A DNA stretch of 64,000 bases from Paracoccus sigandri (GTDB taxonomy: Bacteria; Pseudomonadota; Alphaproteobacteria; Rhodobacterales; Rhodobacteraceae): NCBI RefSeq assembly GCF_003709565.1, contig NZ_QNRC01000007.1, forward strand, positions 124,001 through 188,000, given 5' to 3'. The translations under genes and the position numbers were made by a program. Shown here piece after piece: positions 1-8,369 of the stretch. Each line of letters opens with the position of its first letter. The stretch's first letter is position 1. The notes under the pieces were generated by a model. The model searched no databases. It saw only the letters and a program-made list of their open reading frames with translations, and had not been told where the DNA came from.

Positions 1-1
1 C

Positions 2-2917
2 GAGCTGACGGGCTATTACGTTGTTCTCAGCCGCGAATTCGACGTCGATCTGCAGGTGAACGGCACCGACATCTCGGTCGGGCAGGAACAGCTGGACGGG
101 CTGCTGGCCGGGCAATCGACGATCCGGCTGGATGCGCGGCGCGATTCGACCGGCATCGAGCTGACCGAGCTGGCGGTCGATGGCGAAAGGCTGGATCTGC
201 AGGCCGAGGGCTATCTGAACAGCAATGCCAGCGACGTGACGGCGCGGGTCGCGCTGACCGATCTGGCCGATGCGGGCGAGGATTTCGGCGGCGCGCTTAG
301 CGCCAATGCCCATCTGACCGGCCCCAGCGGCAGCCGCCGGCTGGAAGTGACGGGCGAGGCCACCGACCTGCAGATCGGCATCGCCGAGGTCGACGGCGCG
401 CTTCAGGGCCAGACCCGCCTGCGCGCGGTCGCGAACGAGACCCCCGACGGCTATGCGCTGGAAACCTTCTCGCTGGCCAATCCGCAGCTGAACGCCGCGG
501 GCCAGGGCAGTTTCGCGCCCGGCGCGCTGGATGCGCAGGCGCAGCTGTCGGTCCCGGACCTGGGCGTGCTGGGGCGCGGCTGGTCGGGCGGCTTCCAGGC
601 CCAGGCGGCGCTGACCGAACGGGACGGGACCCGCTTCATCGACCTGACCGGCAGCGGCCAGGACCTGTCGCTGGGGCAGCAGAACGTGGACGGCGCATTG
701 ACCGGCACGACCCAGCTGAAGCTCTTGGCCGAGGAACGGCAGGGCGTGATCACATTGCGCGACGCGCGGCTGACCAACGACCAGGTCGATGCCGTGGCCG
801 AGGGCACCTATGGCGAGGGCGTCACCGACGTGATCGCGCGGCTGGACATCCGCTCGCTGGCCTCTTTCGGGCCGGGCTGGCGCGGCTCGCTGGATGCCGA
901 CGCCGCGTTCCGCGAGACCGGCGACGGCAGCCGGCGGCTGGAGGTGACCGGGCTGGGCCGCGACCTCTCCTTCGGGCAGGCGCAGGTCGACGGCGCGCTG
1001 GTCGGCGAGACCCGGCTGGCCGTTCGCGGGATCGAGCGCGACGGCGTCTTCACCATCGAGCAGGCGCAGGTCGAGAACCCGCGCCTGACGGCCGAGGCGA
1101 CCGGCACCGTCGGCCCGGCGGCGACCGATCTGTCGGCCAGGCTGGACGCGGGCGACCTGCGTTTCCTGGGCAACGGCATTCGCGGGGCGCTGAACGCGCA
1201 GGCGACGGTGGTGGACGAGGGCGGCCAGCGCCGCATCACCGCCACTGGCAGCGCCAGCGGGCTGTCGGTCGGCCAGCCGCGCGTCGATCCGCTGCTGGGC
1301 GGCCAGACCAGCTTCGACCTGGCGGCCAGCCAGTCGCAGGCCGGGATCTCGGTCCAGCGGCTGCAGGTGAACAACCCGCAGCTGCAGGTCTCGGCGCAGG
1401 GCGATCCGGCATCGGGCGTGAATGTCGATGCGCGGCTGGCAGATCTGCGGCTGCTGCTGCCGGAATTTCCCGGCGCCGCGACCGTCACCGGCACGCTGCG
1501 CGAAAGCGGGCCGAATTTCGTGATCGACCTGAACGGCAATGCGCCGGGGCCGACGCAGCTGTCGGTTTCCGGGACCGCCGCGCGGAATTTCTCGACCGCC
1601 GACCTGGCGATCACCGGCAGCACCGATGCGCGGATCGCCAATCCCTTCCTGCGCACCCGCAGCATCGAGGGTCCGGTGACGCTGGACCTGCGGCTGAACG
1701 GCGCGCCCTCGCTGGAGGCGCTTTCGGGCCAGGTGCGGCTGCAGAATGGCGGGCTGGCCGAGCCGGGCCTGGGCATCCGCATGGAGCAGCTGGACGTGAC
1801 CGCCGGCCTGCAGGGCGGGCGCATCCAGCTGGACGGCAGCGCCAACATCTCGGCGGGCGGGCGGATGACGATCAGCGGGCCGGTCGACCTGAACGCCCGG
1901 ACGCTGGATATCGGCGTGGTGCTGGACAATGTCGTGGCGCGCGACCCGAACCTGTATGAAACGCTGATTTCCGGGCAGGTGCGGCTGGCGGGCGCCATGG
2001 CCGGGGGCCCGCTGCTGTCGGGCCGCATCGACCTGGGCGAGACCGAGTTCCGCATCCCCTCGACCGGGCTTGGCGGGGCGAAGGCGATCCCCGACATCAA
2101 CCATGTGGGCGATACCAGGCCGGTGCGGGCGACGCGGGCCAAGGCCGGGCTGGAGCCCTATCCCAGCGAGGCGTCGCGCGACGCGGGGATGGCGGCGCCG
2201 CCCTCGACCCCGCCGGCCGCGCCGCCGCGGCTGGACCTGCAGATCAACGCGCCGAACCGGATCTTCATCCGCGGTCGGGGCGTCGATGCGGAAATGGGCG
2301 GCAGCCTGCAGGTCCAGGGCACGACGCGGAACGTGATTCCCATCGGCCATTTCGAACTGATCCGCGGCCGGGTGGACCTGCTTGGCAAGCGCTTCGACCT
2401 GACCGAGGGGCTGGTCGAGCTTCAGGGCAGCATGATCCCGGTGGTCCGCCTGGTTGCCGAGACCGACCAGGACGGCATCACCACGCGGATCATCATCGAC
2501 GGCGAGATCCGCGACCCCGAGATCACCTTCGAATCCTCGCCCGAACTGCCGCAGGAAGAGGTCCTGTCGCAGCTGCTGTTCCGGCGCGGGCTGGACAATA
2601 TCAGCCCGCTTCAGGCGGCGCAGCTGGCCAACGCGATCGCGGTCCTGGCCGGGCGCGGCGGCGAGGGAATCGTCGGCAACCTGCGCAACCAGGTCGGGCT
2701 GGACGATCTGGACGTGGGCACCGACGATGACGGCAATGTCCAGGTCCGGGCGGGCAAGTACCTGTCCGAGAACCTCTATACCGATGTCGCGGTCGGCGAT
2801 GACGGCAAGAGCACGATCAACCTGAACCTGGATGTCACCGATACCCTGCGCGCGCGCGGATCGGTGGGCAGCGACGGCAACAGCACGCTCGGCATCTATT
2901 TCGAGCGCGACTACTGA
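2..2917 (+). CDS. tamB: TamB-type translocation and assembly module protein, 3' part (5' end outside window)
   Basis: This is an inner-membrane-anchored periplasmic protein that works with the Omp85 protein TamA in outer-membrane biogenesis and envelope lipid transport. The reading frame is open from the first bases of the window, so the N-terminal anchor lies upstream; a GTG at 56 is internal. About 970 residues are visible. The first ~430 contain a regular beta-rich array in which a VDGAL-G-T-L motif recurs every 99-100 residues. The last ~350 residues form the conserved TamB C-terminal (DUF490) domain, with LDLQINAPNRIFIRGRG, the VQGTTRN segment and the terminal RGSVGSDGNSTLGIYFERDY. Ending on an aromatic residue (Tyr) is typical of the family. 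The assignment to TamB is firm; the pairing with tamA cannot be seen here. Confidence 0.9.
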   Translation, partial: ELTGYYVVLSREFDVDLQVNGTDISVGQEQLDGLLAGQSTIRLDARRDSTGIELTELAVDGERLDLQAEGYLNSNASDVTARVALTDLADAGEDFGGALSANAHLTGPSGSRRLEVTGEATDLQIGIAEVDGALQGQTRLRAVANETPDGYALETFSLANPQLNAAGQGSFAPGALDAQAQLSVPDLGVLGRGWSGGFQAQAALTERDGTRFIDLTGSGQDLSLGQQNVDGALTGTTQLKLLAEERQGVITLRDARLTNDQVDAVAEGTYGEGVTDVIARLDIRSLASFGPGWRGSLDADAAFRETGDGSRRLEVTGLGRDLSFGQAQVDGALVGETRLAVRGIERDGVFTIEQAQVENPRLTAEATGTVGPAATDLSARLDAGDLRFLGNGIRGALNAQATVVDEGGQRRITATGSASGLSVGQPRVDPLLGGQTSFDLAASQSQAGISVQRLQVNNPQLQVSAQGDPASGVNVDARLADLRLLLPEFPGAATVTGTLRESGPNFVIDLNGNAPGPTQLSVSGTAARNFSTADLAITGSTDARIANPFLRTRSIEGPVTLDLRLNGAPSLEALSGQVRLQNGGLAEPGLGIRMEQLDVTAGLQGGRIQLDGSANISAGGRMTISGPVDLNARTLDIGVVLDNVVARDPNLYETLISGQVRLAGAMAGGPLLSGRIDLGETEFRIPSTGLGGAKAIPDINHVGDTRPVRATRAKAGLEPYPSEASRDAGMAAPPSTPPAAPPRLDLQINAPNRIFIRGRGVDAEMGGSLQVQGTTRNVIPIGHFELIRGRVDLLGKRFDLTEGLVELQGSMIPVVRLVAETDQDGITTRIIIDGEIRDPEITFESSPELPQEEVLSQLLFRRGLDNISPLQAAQLANAIAVLAGRGGEGIVGNLRNQVGLDDLDVGTDDDGNVQVRAGKYLSENLYTDVAVGDDGKSTINLNLDVTDTLRARGSVGSDGNSTLGIYFERDY

Positions 2918-2975
2918 CGCCGCGCCGGCGGTGACGCGCGGCGGTCCGGCAGGGGATCGCTCGGCCGCGGGTGGG

Positions 2976-4577
2976 TCACTTCTGGCCGGCCACCGCAAGA
3001 TCGGCGCGGGCTTCGGCCGGCGCATGGCCGTTCCCGGCCGCTTCCGCCTCGCGCTCCTGCCGCAGCTCGGGGGCGCGGAATCGCACCATCCGCCGCCCGC
3101 CGCCAAGCCGCGTCACGGTCCAGCCCAGCAGGCGCCCGTCGGGTCCCGACATCGCCCCCTGGTCCTGCGGCTCGCCCTCGGGCAGCGACAGCGCCTGCCC
3201 CAGCGCGGCAAAGCCCGGACCCGGTTCGATCCGGCTGCGCCACAGCTGCAGCGCCTCCGGCAGGCTGGCGCTCTTCTCGCCCCAGAGCCGGTCATAGGCC
3301 TCGTTGCTGATCGCAAGCTGGCCGCCGGTTCCAAAGACGGCCAGCGCGTCCTCGATGCCGTTCAGCACATGCGTGCCCAGCAGCAGCTCGGCCCGGAACT
3401 TGCGGGTCAGCGAGATTTCCGAGGTGATGTCCTCGAACAGGAAGGCCACCGCCCCGTCGGGATGCGGCCGGCCGGTCACGCGATAGGTCTGCCCGCCCGG
3501 CAGCGACCAGGTCTCGACATGGTGGCCGGTGGCGGCGGCGGATTCCAGGTTGTTCATCTGCTGGCGCCAGCTGCGGAAATCCCTGGGCTCGGGCACCATG
3601 CGCATCTCGCGCAGCCTGTCCAGGAAGTCGAACAGCGTCGGGCGTGCGGTCAGGAAACCCGTCGGCAGGCCGGTCAGGTCGATCAGCGCCGGGTTGAACA
3701 GCTGCAGGTTGCGCTGCCGGTCGAAGATCGCCAGGCCGATGGGCAGGTCGGCGAAGGTCTTGGTCAGGGTCTGGACGAATTCGCGCAGGCTGCGTTCGGC
3801 GCGGACGGCGGCATCGGCGGGCAGGGCGAACATCATCACCTGATCGCCGGCCGCATGGCTGTGACAATCATACCACGAGACGACGCCATCGGATTCCAGC
3901 GGCGCGCGGCGGGTGCTGGTCCCGGCGCCGGGAACGGGCTTGGGACTGTCCAGCAGCCGTGGCAGCGGCCAGCCCAGCTCGCCCTCCGACAGGGTCTCGG
4001 CCCGGCGCAGATAGGCGGCATTGGCCCAGGTGATCCGGTCCTGCGCATCCTGCCGCCAGACCAGCATCGGCGTCTGGTCCAGGGCGCGGCGCAGCAGTTC
4101 CAGCTCCTCCTCCATCGCCTGCTGGGACAGGGAATCGACGACGATGCCGGCATGGTCGGCCTCGGGGTCGGTCAGGGTGATGCGCAGCACCCCCTCGCCC
4201 AGGTCCTCGGCCAGAAGCCGCAGGCGGGCGCTGCCGGCGCCGGTTTCGCCCTCGACCTCGATACGGGTTTCGGCGGCGACGCGACCGACAAGGTCCAGGC
4301 CCGGAAAGCGCGGACCGATCCAGCCGGCCAGCCGCGCCCAGTCGCTGTCGGGCGCGCCGATCCGTTCCAGAAGGTGCCGGGCCGGGGCGGTGGCGTCCAG
4401 CAGCCTGCGGTCGCGAAACAGGAAGATCATCGGCTGCAGCGGCGATTCCAGCAGCCGCGCGCCCGGCCGGGGGCGGCGCCAGCGATCCCAGAGCCGGATC
4501 AGGGCGATGGCCAGAAGAACCGATGCCGTGCCGGCCAGCAGCGCGAGCGCCGCAACATAGAACCCCTGATGATCCAC
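2976..4577 (-). CDS. Membrane-anchored multi-PAS protein without a kinase domain, downstream of regB
   Basis: The protein has 533 residues and a GTG start. One N-terminal membrane segment spans about residues 8-25 and is followed by an Arg/Pro-rich juxtamembrane stretch. At least three PAS-like segments follow (about 160-250, 285-400 and 405-490), marked by WANAAYLRRAE, IFDRQRNLQLFNPALIDLTGLP, VAFLFEDITSE and AISNEAYDRLWGE. No histidine phosphoacceptor (H-box), ATPase or GGDEF domain is visible, so it looks like a truncated sensor or a cytosolic ligand-sensing adaptor. It lies 73 bp after regB on the same strand, so it may be co-transcribed with that redox kinase; the gap is AT-rich and could hold its own promoter. 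The input to sense and the output partner are unknown. Confidence 0.8.
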   Translation of the reverse strand: MDHQGFYVAALALLAGTASVLLAIALIRLWDRWRRPRPGARLLESPLQPMIFLFRDRRLLDATAPARHLLERIGAPDSDWARLAGWIGPRFPGLDLVGRVAAETRIEVEGETGAGSARLRLLAEDLGEGVLRITLTDPEADHAGIVVDSLSQQAMEEELELLRRALDQTPMLVWRQDAQDRITWANAAYLRRAETLSEGELGWPLPRLLDSPKPVPGAGTSTRRAPLESDGVVSWYDCHSHAAGDQVMMFALPADAAVRAERSLREFVQTLTKTFADLPIGLAIFDRQRNLQLFNPALIDLTGLPTGFLTARPTLFDFLDRLREMRMVPEPRDFRSWRQQMNNLESAAATGHHVETWSLPGGQTYRVTGRPHPDGAVAFLFEDITSEISLTRKFRAELLLGTHVLNGIEDALAVFGTGGQLAISNEAYDRLWGEKSASLPEALQLWRSRIEPGPGFAALGQALSLPEGEPQDQGAMSGPDGRLLGWTVTRLGGGRRMVRFRAPELRQEREAEAAGNGHAPAEARADLAVAGQK

Positions 4578-4650
4578 CGGGACAACCCTTCTACCATTTA
4601 CGCCACCATAAGAGCGGAAGATTTAAAAGAAGGTTAAGCGAATTCGACAA

Positions 4651-5973
4651 TCAGGGGTCGTGATGCGGGTTTTCCCCCAGGGCGGCGCGGCTGTCGGCCA
4701 GGATCCGCTCCAGCGGCCAGCAGACCTCGACCACGGCGCCGGGCTGGGCATTGCTGAAGGCCAGCACCGCGCCCGAGCGTTCCAGGAGCGTCTTGGCGAT
4801 GAACAGGCCCAGCCCCATGCCTTCATAGCCGCCCCGCGCTTCGCTGCCGCGGCGGCCGGTCAGGTAGGGGTCGCCGATCCGCGCCAGCAGCGCCGGCGGA
4901 TAGCCCGGCCCGTCGTCGCGGATGGTCACGCGCAGGTGCGTTGCGTCGGCCACGGCCTCGATCACCACGCGAGAGCCGGCGAAATCCACCGCGTTCTGGA
5001 TCAGGTTGCGCAGGGCGTGGATCACCGCCGGGTCGCGGTGGATGTCCAGGTCGGGGGCGATGATGCGGACATCGCGGCCGCGCCCGGCATGGGGCTCGGC
5101 CGCGTCCTCCAGCACGACGCGCAGCGGCGCCACGCGCAGCAGCAGGTCGTCCTTGCCCGCCCGGCCCATGGATTTCAGGATCGCGCCGCAGCGCTCGGCC
5201 GAGCCGCGCAGGTCGGCCAGGTCCTGCTGCAGGTCCGGGCGGTCCGCCAACTCGTCCGCCAGCTCGGCCGCGATCAGCTTGATGGTGGCAAGCGGCGTGC
5301 CCAGCTCGTGCGCGGCGGCGGCGACCACGCCGCCCAGGTGCTGCAGCCGCTGTTCGCGCGCCAGCGCCATCTGCGTGGCGAAGAGCGCGTTCGAGGTCGC
5401 CGCAAGCTCTCCGGTGACGCGATGGGCATAGCCGGCGAAGAACATCACCCCGATCATCAGCGCCACCCAATGCCCCAGCGCCAGGATCGGCGCCAGCGAC
5501 AGCTCGGTCCCGCTGGCATCGTGCAGCGGCAGCGCGAAGATGCCCGCCAGGGTGATCAGCGCCATCGTCGCCAGCCCCAGCGCCAGCGTCTGGCGCACGT
5601 TCAGCGAGGTCGCGGCGATCGTCACCGGCGCCAGCACCAGCAGCGCGAAGGGATTGGCAAGGCCGCCGGTCAGCGCCATCAGCGCCGAGATCTGCGCCAG
5701 ATCGAAGCCCAGCTGGATCAGCGCCTGCCGGGGCGAGGTCCGCGAGGGCGGCTGCAAGAACAGCCACAGGTTCATCGCCGCCGCCGCCGCGATCAGCGCC
5801 AGCACCGGCGCCATCGCGAAGCTGATGCCCATGCTCCAGGCGACGGTCACCGCCGCCAGCTGCCCGGCGATGGCGAACCAGCGCAGCAGCGCCAGGGTGC
5901 GGATCCGGATCGGCTCGGCCTGCGGGGTCTCGGACAGGCTGACGGCGCGGGGTGGCGCGGGGGACGGGGTCAT
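4651..5973 (-). CDS. regB: Redox-responsive sensor histidine kinase RegB/PrrB/ActS
   Basis: This is the membrane sensor kinase of the global redox two-component system that controls respiration, photosynthesis and fixation genes in Rhodobacterales. Six hydrophobic segments fill the N-terminal half and include the family's ubiquinone-linked GGLANPFALL motif. The H-box AAHELGTPLATIK carries the phosphoacceptor His (about residue 222). The redox-active Cys is present in AERCGAILKSMGRAGKDDL (about residue 262, close to Cys265 of the R. capsulatus protein). An ATPase domain with GLGLFIAKTLLERSGA follows. I chose the ATG at 5973 because it has GAGG about 9 nt upstream. An ATG at 5997 and a TTG at 6033 are also in frame, but the one at 5997 would lie inside a candidate RegA site. 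It is divergent from senC. Confidence 0.93.
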   Translation of the reverse strand: MTPSPAPPRAVSLSETPQAEPIRIRTLALLRWFAIAGQLAAVTVAWSMGISFAMAPVLALIAAAAAMNLWLFLQPPSRTSPRQALIQLGFDLAQISALMALTGGLANPFALLVLAPVTIAATSLNVRQTLALGLATMALITLAGIFALPLHDASGTELSLAPILALGHWVALMIGVMFFAGYAHRVTGELAATSNALFATQMALAREQRLQHLGGVVAAAAHELGTPLATIKLIAAELADELADRPDLQQDLADLRGSAERCGAILKSMGRAGKDDLLLRVAPLRVVLEDAAEPHAGRGRDVRIIAPDLDIHRDPAVIHALRNLIQNAVDFAGSRVVIEAVADATHLRVTIRDDGPGYPPALLARIGDPYLTGRRGSEARGGYEGMGLGLFIAKTLLERSGAVLAFSNAQPGAVVEVCWPLERILADSRAALGENPHHDP

Positions 5974-5990
5974 TCGCGCCTCATCTGCTT

Positions 5991-6003
5991 GCGACATTGC
6001 CGC
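5991..6003. promoter_or_regulatory. Candidate RegA/PrrA two-block binding site between regB and senC
   Basis: The sequence GCGAC-ATT-GCCGC consists of two inverted half-sites of the GCGNC/GNCGC type reported for PrrA/RegA, separated by 3 bp. It lies in the short divergent region of the regB and senC-regA transcription units, where autoregulation of this system is known in Rhodobacter. The match is by eye and the half-sites are short. Confidence 0.45.
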
Positions 6004-6061
6004 CTTGATACCGCCGGGGCGATGCGCGATCAATTCGCCGGTTCACGGAAGGAAGACCAGG

Positions 6062-6691
6062 ATGGCCGAGCGGCGGATACTGATGATGGGCAGCCTTGCG
6101 GCGGTCGCGGTGCTGGCGGCGGGCGGCGCCTTCCTGGCGCTGAGATCGGCGGGCGACGAATTCGCCCAGTGCCGCGGCAGCAGCGCCGGCGGCGGGATGG
6201 AGGCCTTCGGCACCGCCTTCACCCTGACCGACCAGGAAAACCGGCGCGTGACCGACGGCCAGGTCTTCGACAAGCCGTCCCTGCTTTATTTCGGCTATAC
6301 TTTCTGCCCGGATGTCTGCCCGATGGATGTCGCCCGCAATGACCTGGCCGTCGAGATACTGAAAGATCAGGGGCTGGAGACGCAATCGGTGATGATTACC
6401 GTCGATCCGCGCCGGGATACGCCCGAGGTGATGGCCGATTTTACCGCCCAGTTCGGCGAGGGAATGGTCGGCCTGACCGGCAGCGAGGAAGAGATCGCCG
6501 CCGTGAACAGGGGCTGGCGCAATTATTACAAGGCCCATGACGAGGAGGATAAGGAATATTACCTGGTGGATCACATGACCAATACGTTCCTTGTCATGCC
6601 GGGAAACCGGACCGTCGAATATTTTCCCAATGCCATGTCGCTCGAGGATATGGCCGATCGCGCGGGCTGTTTCCTCCGCGCGGCATCCTGA
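6062..6691 (+). CDS. senC: SCO1/SenC/PrrC copper chaperone-like thioredoxin-fold protein
   Basis: The product is a membrane-tethered periplasmic protein of the SCO1/SenC family. The family takes part in CuA/CuB assembly of cytochrome oxidases and in redox signalling to RegB/PrrB. The start at 6062 follows GGAAGGAAG about 9 nt upstream and gives 209 residues; the frame continues upstream but overlaps regB. An N-terminal hydrophobic anchor (about 7-27) is followed by the thioredoxin fold with the copper-binding TFCPDVCP motif (CxxxC) and the distal His in LVDHMTNTF. Its position between regB and regA is the canonical Rhodobacterales arrangement. Confidence 0.93.
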   Translation: MAERRILMMGSLAAVAVLAAGGAFLALRSAGDEFAQCRGSSAGGGMEAFGTAFTLTDQENRRVTDGQVFDKPSLLYFGYTFCPDVCPMDVARNDLAVEILKDQGLETQSVMITVDPRRDTPEVMADFTAQFGEGMVGLTGSEEEIAAVNRGWRNYYKAHDEEDKEYYLVDHMTNTFLVMPGNRTVEYFPNAMSLEDMADRAGCFLRAAS

Positions 6692-6697
6692 GCGCAT

Positions 6698-6726
6698 TTG
6701 ACCCGCTGGCGGTTTCCGCCTAGACC
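6698..6726 (+). promoter_or_regulatory. Possible regA promoter
   Basis: TTGACC and TAGACC are separated by 17 bp just after the senC stop codon, 20 bp before the regA start. The -35 is good and the -10 mediocre. The spacer contains the inverted repeat GGCGG-TTT-CCGCC. This could give RegA a transcript independent of senC. Confidence 0.3.
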
Positions 6727-6745
6727 GGCATGATGAGGGCATATC

Positions 6746-7300
6746 ATGGCTGAAAACTACGCAGAACAGATCGGACCCGACGCTTCGCTGCTGCTGGTGG
6801 ACGATGACGAGATCTTCGTGACGCGGCTGGCGCGGGCGATGGAGAAACGCGGCTTCCAGCCGCAGACGGTGCTGAGCGTCGCCGAGGCGATGCGCCACAT
6901 CGCCCAGACGCCGCCCGCCTATGCGGTGATCGATTTGCGGCTGGAGGATGGCAGCGGGCTGGACGTGGTCGAGGCGTTGCGCGAGGCGCGGGCGGATGCG
7001 CGGATCATCGTGCTGACCGGATACGGCGCCATCGCGACGGCGGTCGCGGCGGTGAAAATGGGCGCGACCGATTATCTTTCCAAACCCGCCGACGCAAATG
7101 ACGTCACGTCAGCCCTTCTCTCCAGCAGTGAGCTTCTGCCGCCGCCGCCGGAAAAGCCGATGTCGGCCGACCGGGTAAGATGGGAACATATTCAACGGGT
7201 TTATGAGCAATGCGACCGCAATGTCAGCGAAACCGCGCGGCGTTTGCATATGCATCGCAGAACCCTCCAGCGAATTCTTGCCAAGCGCGGTCCCAAGTAA
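6746..7300 (+). CDS. regA: Response regulator RegA/PrrA/ActR
   Basis: This is the DNA-binding response regulator that receives phosphate from RegB. It has 184 residues. The receiver domain occupies 1-125, with the acidic pocket VDDDE near 19-22, the phosphoacceptor Asp63 in AVIDLRLEDGSGLD (same number as in R. capsulatus RegA), VLTGYGA, and the conserved Lys in LSKPAD. A Pro-rich linker (PPPPEKP) precedes the Fis-type helix-turn-helix RNVSETARRLHMHRRTLQRI, which is nearly invariant in the family. It follows senC by 54 bp and precedes hvrA. It is expected to control aerobic/anaerobic energy genes. Confidence 0.95.
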   Translation: MAENYAEQIGPDASLLLVDDDEIFVTRLARAMEKRGFQPQTVLSVAEAMRHIAQTPPAYAVIDLRLEDGSGLDVVEALREARADARIIVLTGYGAIATAVAAVKMGATDYLSKPADANDVTSALLSSSELLPPPPEKPMSADRVRWEHIQRVYEQCDRNVSETARRLHMHRRTLQRILAKRGPK

Positions 7301-7313
7301 ACAAAACGGCAGG

Positions 7314-7342
7314 TTGAAATTCAGGAATGGTGATAATATTTT
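7314..7342 (+). promoter_or_regulatory. Candidate hvrA promoter
   Basis: TTGAAA and TATTTT are separated by 17 bp in an AT-rich 80-bp gap between regA and hvrA, about 40 bp before the hvrA start. The region is strikingly AT-rich compared with its surroundings, which fits both a promoter and an H-NS-like nucleation site. Confidence 0.4.
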
Positions 7343-7380
7343 TCCGTTACCAATACCCCAGAATGTGATGGAATGGAAAA

Positions 7381-7692
7381 ATGCCACTCGACTTTGACAA
7401 GATGTCGCTGAAGGAAATGCGCGACCTGCGCGCCAAGCTGGATCGCGCCATCAATTCCTATGAGGACCGCAAGCGTCGCGAAGCCCTTGCCGCCGTGGAA
7501 GAGGCGGCGCGCGTTCACGGCTTCAACCTGGCCGACCTGACCGGCGGCAAGACGCGCCGCGCGGGCACCGTCGCGCCGAAATACGCCAATCCCGACGATC
7601 CGACCATGACCTGGACCGGCCGCGGCCGCAAACCGCGCTGGATCGTCGAGAACCTGGAAAACGGCAAGCAGCTGGAAGACATGCTGATCTGA
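7381..7692 (+). CDS. hvrA: H-NS family histone-like regulator HvrA
   Basis: The product is a small nucleoid-associated trans-acting regulator of 103 residues. In Rhodobacter, HvrA sits next to regA and adjusts photosynthesis and nitrogen genes. The N-terminal helical oligomerisation region (MSLKEMRDLRAKLDRAI) is followed by a charged linker and the C-terminal H-NS DNA-binding motif TWTGRGRKPRWI (about 80-91). Weak SD-like GGAAAA lies directly upstream of the ATG. The gene order regB/senC-regA-hvrA supports the assignment. Confidence 0.9.
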   Translation: MPLDFDKMSLKEMRDLRAKLDRAINSYEDRKRREALAAVEEAARVHGFNLADLTGGKTRRAGTVAPKYANPDDPTMTWTGRGRKPRWIVENLENGKQLEDMLI

Positions 7693-7698
7693 CCGGCT

Positions 7699-7726
7699 AA
7701 GGGGGCCGTCGCATCGATGGCCCCTT
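7699..7726 (+). terminator. Rho-independent-like terminator after hvrA
   Basis: A stem of AAGGGGGCC against GGCCCCTT (one bulged G) with an 11-nt loop is followed by a short T-containing tail. It begins 7 bp after the hvrA stop codon and would close the senC-regA-hvrA unit. Confidence 0.55.
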
Positions 7727-7748
7727 GTTCCAGCCCGCCGGGCAGGGC

Positions 7749-8360
7749 TCAGCGGGCGGTTTCGTCCATGCGTGCGATCAATTCCGCGTGACGATGCAGG
7801 AAGGCCGCGCGCACCTCGGCAGGGGGCCGCAGGCGGATTTCAAGATCCGACAGGATATGCTCGTTCGGGATCGGGAACAGGCGGCGCGCCTCGGTTTCCG
7901 TGAAGCCGGCGATCTGCACCGCCTCCAGCCGGGCCGAGATCCGGTCGGCGGTCTTGATGCGTTTCCTGACCGCCACGGGCAGCGCGGCGGGCAGGCCGAA
8001 GCGGCGATGGATCGCCGCCGCCAGGCGCTCGTCCATGGCGCCGTATTCCTGCCCCAGCGCCGCCTTCACCGGCGAGATCATGTCGCCGATGACATATTCC
8101 GGCGCATCGTGCAGCAGCGCCGCCAATTGCCATTGCGGGCCGGCGGCGGGTTCGATCCGGGAAAAGATGCTCTCGACCAGCAGCGCGTGTTCGGCCACGG
8201 AATAGGGCCAGTCGCCCTGGGTCTGGCCGTTCCAGCGGGCGACGAAGGCCAGCCCGTGGGCTATGTCGCCGATCTCGATATCGAGTGGCGTGGGATCGAG
8301 AAGATCGAGCCGGCGGCCCGACAGCATCCGCTGCCAGGCGCGCCTTGGTCTGGCGGCCAT
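7749..8360 (-). CDS. HD-domain hydrolase of the YfbR/5'-nucleotidase type
   Basis: The predicted cytosolic phosphohydrolase has 203 residues and carries the HD-domain metal ligands SVAEHALLV (first His), LLHDAPEYVIGDM (His-Asp pair) and a distal Asp in KTADRISARLE. YfbR-like enzymes dephosphorylate deoxyribonucleoside 5'-monophosphates, but substrate specificity cannot be read from the sequence. It lies 9 bp downstream of secB on the same strand and may be co-transcribed with it. Confidence 0.75.
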   Translation of the reverse strand: MAARPRRAWQRMLSGRRLDLLDPTPLDIEIGDIAHGLAFVARWNGQTQGDWPYSVAEHALLVESIFSRIEPAAGPQWQLAALLHDAPEYVIGDMISPVKAALGQEYGAMDERLAAAIHRRFGLPAALPVAVRKRIKTADRISARLEAVQIAGFTETEARRLFPIPNEHILSDLEIRLRPPAEVRAAFLHRHAELIARMDETAR

Positions 8361-8369
8361 CGGCGGCCG

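Noticed and set aside
92-1300. Regular ~300-bp repeats suggesting a CRISPR-like or satellite array
   Set aside because: The repeats are protein-level units inside tamB, much longer than CRISPR units and without identical direct repeats.
2832-4637. Long plus-strand reading frame opposite the PAS gene
   Set aside because: High-GC shadow: no family motifs, composition rich in Gln/Arg/Gly from antisense of the true PAS protein.
6708-6720. GGCGG-TTT-CCGCC as a second RegA site ahead of regA
   Set aside because: Half-sites lack the terminal C/G of the GCGNC/GNCGC pattern, so it does not fit the RegA consensus.
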